Shown piece after piece: positions 59,415-64,000 of a stretch of DNA of 64,000 nucleotides (position 1 is the stretch's first letter; each line of letters starts with the position of its first letter). Both the position numbers and the translations under genes were made by a program. The DNA is from Nocardiopsis flavescens (GTDB taxonomy: Bacteria > Actinomycetota > Actinomycetes > Streptosporangiales > Streptosporangiaceae): NCBI RefSeq assembly GCF_900141985.1, contig NZ_FQZK01000008.1:1-64000 (forward strand). Direction: 5' to 3'. The notes below the pieces were generated by a model. That model was not told where the DNA came from. It did no database searches and saw only the letters and a list, made by a program, of their open reading frames with translations.

Positions 59415-59723
59415 TCAGGCGACCGAGAAGCTGAACAGGCCGCTCGGCGGGGCGTGCCAGCCGCGGTCCGGGGACACCGTGACGCCGGGGCCGAAGCACC
59501 CGCGCCCGGCGTGCATGGTCACCTCCGCGTCGGTGAGGTTGACCAGCACGTGGGCGGTCCGGGGCAGCACGGTGCAGCTCCCCGACGCGGGGTCCGGGTA
59601 GCGCATGAGGTCTTCGAACTCGGTGGTGAAGACGACGACCTCGCCGGTCGCCGCGTGGGCGGGGGCGGCCCCCAGCAGCGCGGTCCCCAGGGCGAGGGCG
59701 AACGCGGTGGACAGAACCCTCAT
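59415..59723 (-). CDS. Small secreted protein
   Basis: 102 residues. A Sec signal peptide 'MRVLSTAFALALGTALLGAAPAHA' ends in an A-H-A cleavage site, leaving about 78 residues. The mature part has two Cys ('GSCTVLP', 'GRGCFGPG') that could form one disulfide, and short beta-like stretches ('HVLVNLTDAEVTMHAG'). The pattern recalls small actinobacterial secreted proteins with beta/gamma-crystallin-like or inhibitor-like folds, but I cannot assign a family. The start at 59723 is preferred over 59741 because GAGAGG lies upstream and the signal peptide begins there. Confidence 0.78.
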   Translation of the reverse strand: MRVLSTAFALALGTALLGAAPAHAATGEVVVFTTEFEDLMRYPDPASGSCTVLPRTAHVLVNLTDAEVTMHAGRGCFGPGVTVSPDRGWHAPPSGLFSFSVA

Positions 59724-60203
59724 TCCACCATCCTCTCTCATTTCGTACGCGATTCATGGAAATGACCCCCTAGCGCGCCAATGACACGGAGGATCACCGC
59801 GCCAATCCTCTCCGAATCGAGGGGGCCCCGCAAGCAAAAAGAGAAAGACCTTGTTTTCGGACCCGCGCGGATGCCCGAACGGTCCCACCGGAGGGAATCG
59901 GCCGGGGAAAGGAGGGCGGGCGGCCCCGCGCCCCGGACGGGCGGACCACCGGCGGCGGGCACCGGGGCGCGGGAGGTTAGGACCGTTCCCTCCCCTCCCC
60001 GGCCCGGATGGCGCCGGTGTCCGGATACCCCCGGCCGGGGTGCTCGCACCGGACCGAAAACGGGGCGCTCCCCCGCGGCCCGGCCCCTTCCGCCCGGCGC
60101 GGCGCCCCGTGCCGCCGGACACGGGGCCGCGGTACGGGGGCGGGTGGCGTCGGCGCGGGGGCGGGCCAGACGCGCGGCCCGGCGCGGGGGCGGGCGGGCC
60201 CGG
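59724..60203. other. Intergenic region (480 bases)
   Basis: The left 100 bases are A-rich and should hold the promoter of the small secreted protein. The rest is GC-rich up to the stop of the AraC gene. No gene is supported. Confidence 0.4.
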
Positions 60204-61166
60204 TCATCCCGGGTCCGGCCGCTCCGGGTCCGTGGGGAGGCCCCCGTGCGCGCGGCGGTACCCCGAGGGCGACAGGCCGGTGGCGCGGCGAAAGGCCGTG
60301 CTGAACGAGCCCGGGGACGCGTAGCCCAGCCGCGCGGACAGCGCCCCGACGCCGGTGTCGCCGGTCCGCAGGGCGTGCTCGGCCACGAGGACGCGCCAGC
60401 GGCGCAGGTAGGCGAAGGGGGTGAGCCCGCCGGTGCGGCGGAACCGCTCCGCGAACGCGGTCCGCGACATCGCCGCCGCCCGCGCCAGCTCCTCCAGCCG
60501 CCAGGACCGGCCGGGGTCCCCGTGCAGGAGCAGCACCGCGGGCCGCAGCCGCGGGTCCGCGTGCAGGCGCGGCCACCCCGGCGGCAGGCCGTCCCCGCGC
60601 ACTGCCGCGCGCAGGCACTCCAGGGCGAGCAGCCGCGCGTACTGCGCGGTGGCGAAGGCGGCCCCCGCCTCCCCCGCGGCGGCCTCATCGAGCAGGAGCC
60701 CCAGCACCGTCCGGATCCGCCGCGCCCCGGGCTCGGCGCCGCGGACGCGGGTGAGCGGGGGCAGGCCCGCGAGCAGCGGCTCGCGGCCGGTGGGCCCCAT
60801 CCGCAGGTGCCCGCCGACCACGGTGTCCGGGAGGCCTGCGGCGTCCCCGTCCCGGCCCCCGGCCCCCTCCCACCCCACCGGGGGCGGGATCTCGCGGGGC
60901 GCCCCCTGCCGGGGGGCGCTGTGCAGCACGAGCCGGGAGCGGCGCGCCAGTACGGCGACGTCGCCCTCCTCCAGCTCCACCGGGGCCCCGCCGTCGCTGC
61001 TCAGGACGGCGCGTCCGCGCAGGACCGCGATGACCTTGACGTCCGCGGCCACCGCACCCCGGGACACCCAGGGGGCGGTGGCCGTGAACCCCCCGGAAAC
61101 CTCGGCACCGACCGCGGAGCGGTGGAGGAGGTCCGCGAGGGGGTCGCCCGGCGGCGGCGTCACCAT
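60204..61166 (-). CDS. AraC-family regulator with N-terminal cupin domain
   Basis: 320 residues. The N-terminal AraC_binding/cupin-6 domain runs to about 180 ('VKVIAVLRGRAVLSSDGGAPVELEEGDVAVLARRSRLVLHSAP'). The C-terminal AraC HTH pair follows: 'WRLEELARAAAMSRTAFAERFRRTGGLTPFAYLRRWRVLVAEHALRTGDTGVGALSARLGYASPGSFSTAFRRATGLSPSGYRR'. The start is 61166 (ATG) or 61163 (GTG overlapping the SDR stop). It is co-transcribed with the SDR gene upstream and probably regulates it. Confidence 0.9.
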   Translation of the reverse strand: MVTPPPGDPLADLLHRSAVGAEVSGGFTATAPWVSRGAVAADVKVIAVLRGRAVLSSDGGAPVELEEGDVAVLARRSRLVLHSAPRQGAPREIPPPVGWEGAGGRDGDAAGLPDTVVGGHLRMGPTGREPLLAGLPPLTRVRGAEPGARRIRTVLGLLLDEAAAGEAGAAFATAQYARLLALECLRAAVRGDGLPPGWPRLHADPRLRPAVLLLHGDPGRSWRLEELARAAAMSRTAFAERFRRTGGLTPFAYLRRWRVLVAEHALRTGDTGVGALSARLGYASPGSFSTAFRRATGLSPSGYRRAHGGLPTDPERPDPG

Positions 61167-61912
61167 CCCAGCGGCTCGCCGTCTCGGAAGAGGCCGCCCC
61201 GGGGTCCGTCGTCGGGCAGTGTCGCCGCCCAGACCACGCCCGGGGCGCTCTCGGCCGCGTCCCGGGCCCCCGCCTCCCGGGCGCCGGGGACGGTGGCGGT
61301 GAAGCCGGGGCACACGGCGTTGACCACGACCGGTGAGTCGGCGAGCCCGGCCGCCAGGACGCCGGTCAGGGCGTGGACCGCCGCCTTGCCCAAGGCGTGG
61401 GCGGGGTGGCCCCCGCCCGAGACGGCGGTCCCGTAACGGGGGTCGGTGCGCGAGCCCGCGCCCGACCCCACGTTGACCACGCGCGGCCGGGGCGACCGCT
61501 CCAGCAGCGGCAGGGCGGCGACGGTCATCCGCCAGGTGCCGATGAGGTCGACGCCGACCGTCCGCGCCGCCGCATCCAGGTCGGGGCCGGTCACGGCCGC
61601 CCCGTGGTCGGGGTGGGCGGCGGCGTTGTTGACGAGGATGTCCAGGCGCCCGCGGGTCTCCTCGACGGTGCGCACCGCCCGGTCGACGGAGTCCTGGTCG
61701 GTGATGTCGAGCGGCCACGGGAGCGCGTCGACACCGGCCAGGCCCCGCACGGCGGACGCGGCCCGGTCGGGGTCGCGCGCTCCGACCAGGACGTCGGTTC
61801 CGAGCCGGGCGAGCTGCACGGCCACTTCGAGGCCCAGACCGTGGGCGGCGCCGGTCACCAGGGCGACGGGCCGGTCCGGGGCGGCGGGGGCGGGGGCGGG
61901 GTGTTCTGCCAT
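61160..61912 (-). CDS. SDR-family protein with atypical active site
   Basis: 250 residues. The cofactor loop 'VTGAAHGLGLEVAVQLA', 'VGARDPDRA' (NADP type) and 'LVNNAAAHP' are normal, and 'VNVGSGAGS' gives the Ser. The usual Y-x3-K is H-A-L-G-K in 'HPAHALGKAAVHAL', so the catalytic Tyr is missing. The fold ends with 'VNAVCPGFTAT'. It may be a non-catalytic binding protein or use another residue. The ATG at 61912 starts a run of Ala/Pro residues; longer starts are less likely. It forms an operon with the AraC gene. Confidence 0.87.
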   Translation of the reverse strand: MAEHPAPAPAAPDRPVALVTGAAHGLGLEVAVQLARLGTDVLVGARDPDRAASAVRGLAGVDALPWPLDITDQDSVDRAVRTVEETRGRLDILVNNAAAHPDHGAAVTGPDLDAAARTVGVDLIGTWRMTVAALPLLERSPRPRVVNVGSGAGSRTDPRYGTAVSGGGHPAHALGKAAVHALTGVLAAGLADSPVVVNAVCPGFTATVPGAREAGARDAAESAPGVVWAATLPDDGPRGGLFRDGEPLGW

Positions 61913-62033
61913 GGCTCCAGTGTGCTGCGGGGGGCGGCGGGGGGCCATGGGCGCGCGTGCGGACTTCTTCCGACTCCGTACGGGCCGCCGGTGCACCCGG
62001 CCCGGTTCCGGCCCGGCGGCGGCCCCGCCCGGT

Positions 62034-62654
62034 TCAGCGGAGCAGCAGGGCGAGGGCCCGGCGCAGCAGCCACCGCTGGGCGGCGTCCCAGTCCAGGCCG
62101 AAGTCGTGGACCGCGGTCCGCCAGGCGGGTATCCCGAAGCAGAACCACAGGATCTGGGACGCCTCCTCCACCGACAGGTCCTCGGGGAGCGCCCCCAGCC
62201 CGTCCAGGCGCTCGGCTGTCTCGGCCAGGAGCGCCCGGTACAGGGAGGTGGTCCGCTCCCAGAGCGCGGCGGCCTCCTCCTGGTGCGCGCTCATGGCGGC
62301 GTGGGTGACGGCCAGCAGGTCCCGGTGCTGCTCGTTGTCCCCGCGGGTGCCCTCGGCGATCAGCTCGACGATCCGCCGGGGGTCGTCGCAGGCGCGGACG
62401 AGGTCCGCGGTGCCCTGGCCGCGGGACTCGTCGACCGCGGCGGAGATGACCTCCTTGAGCAGGTCCGGCTTGCCGCCCACGCTGGCGTAGACGGTCTTGG
62501 TCGCCACCCCGGCGCGGCTCGCGATCTCCGCCACGGTCACGCGGTCGTACCCGCGGTCGGCGAACAGCCGCAGGGCCGCGTCGAGGACCGCCCTGCGGGT
62601 GTTGGCGGCCTCCTGCCGGCGGCGGGGCGAGTGGTAGGCACGGCTCTCTGTCAC
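62034..62654 (-). CDS. TetR-family regulator
   Basis: 206 residues. The HTH is 'ANTRRAVLDAALRLFADRGYDRVTVAEIASRAGVATKTVYASVGGKPDLLKEVI'. The helical C-terminal domain contains 'HQEEAAALWERTTSLYRALLAETAERL'. The start is GTG at 62654 with AAGGTCGG upstream. It stands alone, 121 bases before the SDR gene in the same direction, and may control the SDR/AraC unit. Confidence 0.9.
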   Translation of the reverse strand: MTESRAYHSPRRRQEAANTRRAVLDAALRLFADRGYDRVTVAEIASRAGVATKTVYASVGGKPDLLKEVISAAVDESRGQGTADLVRACDDPRRIVELIAEGTRGDNEQHRDLLAVTHAAMSAHQEEAAALWERTTSLYRALLAETAERLDGLGALPEDLSVEEASQILWFCFGIPAWRTAVHDFGLDWDAAQRWLLRRALALLLR

Positions 62655-62772
62655 ATTCCGACCTTAGGGGCGGCGGCCCCGCGGTCCCTCCCCGGTGCGG
62701 GGAGGGACCGCGGGGAGCGCGTCCGCCCGGGTCCGGGACGGGGCCCCGTCCGGGGCACGGCGGTGACCGGCG

Positions 62773-63285
62773 CTAGGCGGCCCCGTCGCGCTCCAGGTCG
62801 GCGGGGACCGCGCCGGGCGGGCCGAGCACGACGTCGCCGAGTTCCTCCGAGACGCGGGCGAAGAGTTCGAGGTCGATCTCGGTGGTGTCCGTGGCCTGGT
62901 CGGCGGGGGTGGCCGTACGCGCGATGAGTTCGGCGAACCCGGGCGGGGAGGTGATGAGGAGGGCGCGCGAGCCCTCCTCCCCCGACTCCACGGCGTGCGG
63001 CACCCGGAGGGGGATGGTGAGGTGGTCGCCCGGGGCCAGCCGGTGCGTCTCCTCGCCCAGCCATACGGTCAGCGAGCCCTCGGTGACGTAGAGGCGCTCC
63101 TCGTACCGGGTGTGGAGGTGGAGCGGGGTGCGCGCCCCCGGGACCTGGACGGAGTCGGTGACGTCGAAGCGCCCGCCCGTCTCCTCCCCCGTGGTCAGGA
63201 TGGTGGTGCGCATCTCCGTGCCGAGCACGAAGGTGCGCCCCTCACCGGTGGGGCTCGCGGCGGGGTTCTGGATCGCTTCGCTCAC
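62773..63285 (-). CDS. Cupin-domain protein
   Basis: 170 residues. The cupin core 'PLHLHTRYEERLYVTEGSLTVWLGEETHRLAPGDHLTIPLRVPHAVESG' has the two-His-Glu metal motif (H-x-H...E) and the second His. The C-terminal 45 residues are helical and acidic. It may bind metal and act as a small dioxygenase or isomerase, or only as a sensor. The GTG at 63285 is chosen since the longer frame (63351) reads into the promoter dyad side. It is divergent from an XRE regulator. Confidence 0.87.
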   Translation of the reverse strand: MSEAIQNPAASPTGEGRTFVLGTEMRTTILTTGEETGGRFDVTDSVQVPGARTPLHLHTRYEERLYVTEGSLTVWLGEETHRLAPGDHLTIPLRVPHAVESGEEGSRALLITSPPGFAELIARTATPADQATDTTEIDLELFARVSEELGDVVLGPPGAVPADLERDGAA

Positions 63286-63374
63286 GGGGGCGTCTCTCTT
63301 CTCGGGTTCGCAGGGGCGTGCGCCGGACCGGGGTGCTCCGAAGGCGGCCACTCCGGGCGCAAATTCAGGTTACC

Positions 63375-63395
63375 CCATGTGCATTCAATACATGG
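63375..63395. promoter_or_regulatory. Dyad upstream of the cupin gene
   Basis: CCATGT (63375-63380) and ACATGG (63390-63395) form an inverted repeat in an AT-richer stretch about 90 bases before the cupin start; candidate operator. Confidence 0.45.
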
Positions 63396-63498
63396 CATAT
63401 CACTTGACCTCGACGCGGGGCACCGCCCCCTCCCCCGCGGGCCCGCGTCCGGCGGGAGCGCACGGGCCCCGCGGGGCCCGGCGTCACGTCCCGCGCGC

Positions 63499-63521
63499 CG
63501 GTCCGGTCCGGTCCGGTCCGG
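63499..63521. repeat. Short tandem repeat of GTCCG
   Basis: Four to five exact units of five bases (63501-63520 plus flanks) between the cupin and XRE genes, followed by a short GACGGCAGG repeat. Low complexity; no function is assigned. Confidence 0.6.
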
Positions 63522-63568
63522 CCGGCCCGGGGCCGGCAGGGACGGCAGGGACGGCACCGACCCGAATT

Positions 63569-63581
63569 TGCCTTCGAGGCA
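63569..63581 (+). promoter_or_regulatory. Palindrome in the XRE-regulator promoter
   Basis: TGCCT-TCG-AGGCA (63569-63581) is followed by a -10-like TAAACT (63583-63588), which ends seven bases before the ATG at 63595. The gene is probably read from a leaderless transcript and repressed by its own product at this site. Confidence 0.5.
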
Positions 63582-63594
63582 TAAACTGTTGTCC

Positions 63595-64000
63595 ATGAAG
63601 CAAGAAGATGACGACCTGGACGGCCTGGTGCGCAAACGCATCCGCGCCCTGCGCGTGGCCCAGGGCTGGTCCCTGGAGGAGCTGGCGACCCGCGCCCGGC
63701 TCAGCCAGTCCACGCTCAGCCGCATCGAGAACGGGCAGCGGCGCCTGGCCCTGGACAGCCTGGTCACGCTCGCGCGGGCCCTGGACACGACCCTGGACCA
63801 GCTGGTGGAGACCGCCTCGGACGACGTCGTGCTCAGCCCGATGATCGACGGCGCCCACGGCCTGCTGCGCTGGCCCATCCGGGCCGAGCCCGGGATGACC
63901 GTCATGCGCCAGCGGCTGACCGCACCGCCGCCCGAGGACCCCGCGCGGATGCGGGCGCACCCGGGCCGCGAGTGGCTGGTGGTCCTGTCCGGCACGGCCA
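63595..64000 (+). CDS. XRE-family regulator with C-terminal cupin domain, cut by window end
   Basis: 135 residues visible. The N-terminal XRE HTH is 'VRKRIRALRVAQGWSLEELATRARLSQSTLSRIENGQRRLALDSLVTLARALD'. A cupin-like part starts at about 95 ('EPGMTVMRQRLTAP', 'RAHPGREWLVVLSGTA') and runs off the window. This is the PuuR-like HTH-cupin group. It is divergent from a cupin enzyme gene and probably regulates it. Confidence 0.88.
   Translation, partial: MKQEDDDLDGLVRKRIRALRVAQGWSLEELATRARLSQSTLSRIENGQRRLALDSLVTLARALDTTLDQLVETASDDVVLSPMIDGAHGLLRWPIRAEPGMTVMRQRLTAPPPEDPARMRAHPGREWLVVLSGTA

Noticed and set aside
63499-63557. CRISPR-like repeats
   Set aside because: These are 5-9 base simple tandem repeats without spacers; no cas gene exists in the window.

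Overview
The window is very GC-rich DNA with actinobacterial codon use, GTG/TTG starts, GGAGG-type ribosome sites and 1-4 base stop/start overlaps. It looks like the chromosome of a filamentous actinomycete (Nocardiopsis/Streptomyces-like); the genus cannot be fixed from sequence alone. No rRNA, tRNA, CRISPR array or replication origin was seen.

Layout. (1) 1-11.2 kb: two IS5-family elements, one with a programmed frameshift and cut by the window edge, one a decayed remnant. They bracket a putative helical protein, an alpha/beta hydrolase and a catabolic unit: MaoC-type hydratase, class III CoA-transferase, class II HMG-CoA reductase (mvaA), a GAF-PucR regulator and a metabolite:proton symporter. 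The unit probably takes up and oxidises mevalonate or a related branched acid. (2) 11.2-20.2 kb: a lipoprotein hydrolase, an amidohydrolase and a dipeptide/opine-type ABC importer in which permease C and both ATPases are fused into one 917-residue protein. (3) 20.9-30.7 kb: a second catabolic region with CoA-transferase, PucR regulator, 2Fe-2S reductase, PPOX-type flavoprotein, M19 dipeptidase with altered metal site, monomeric sarcosine oxidase-like enzyme and ornithine cyclodeaminase, then an Lrp regulator facing a LysE exporter broken by a 38-bp tandem duplication. A repeated cis-element links the ABC importer promoter to the dipeptidase/oxidase promoter. (4) 30.8-38.3 kb: SPC-type P1B metal ATPase with ArsR regulator, Zn alcohol dehydrogenase with MmyB-like regulator, CPBP protease, SDR/TetR pair with twin operators.

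(5) 38.5-59.2 kb: the most interesting region, a biosynthetic gene cluster without PKS or NRPS. On the + strand an overlapping pair, a FAD/NAD(P)-binding monooxygenase and a fumarase-superfamily lyase, resembles CreE/CreD. That pair converts aspartate through nitrosuccinate to nitrous acid for N-N bond formation. Facing it is a 14-gene minus-strand array: two Gfo/Idh dehydrogenases, TIM-barrel isomerase, LDH2-type dehydrogenase, M20 peptidase homologue, unknown protein, EF-hand protein, two DegT aminotransferases, UbiA prenyltransferase, FAD oxidase, two adenylate-forming ligases, a CaiB-like protein and a methyltransferase. I infer a cryptic pathway to a diazo, azo, nitro or other nitrite-derived metabolite; one ligase may be an ATP-dependent diazotase like CreM.

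(6) 59.4-64 kb: a small secreted protein, AraC regulator with an SDR lacking the usual catalytic tyrosine, TetR regulator, cupin protein and a divergent XRE regulator that runs off the window.
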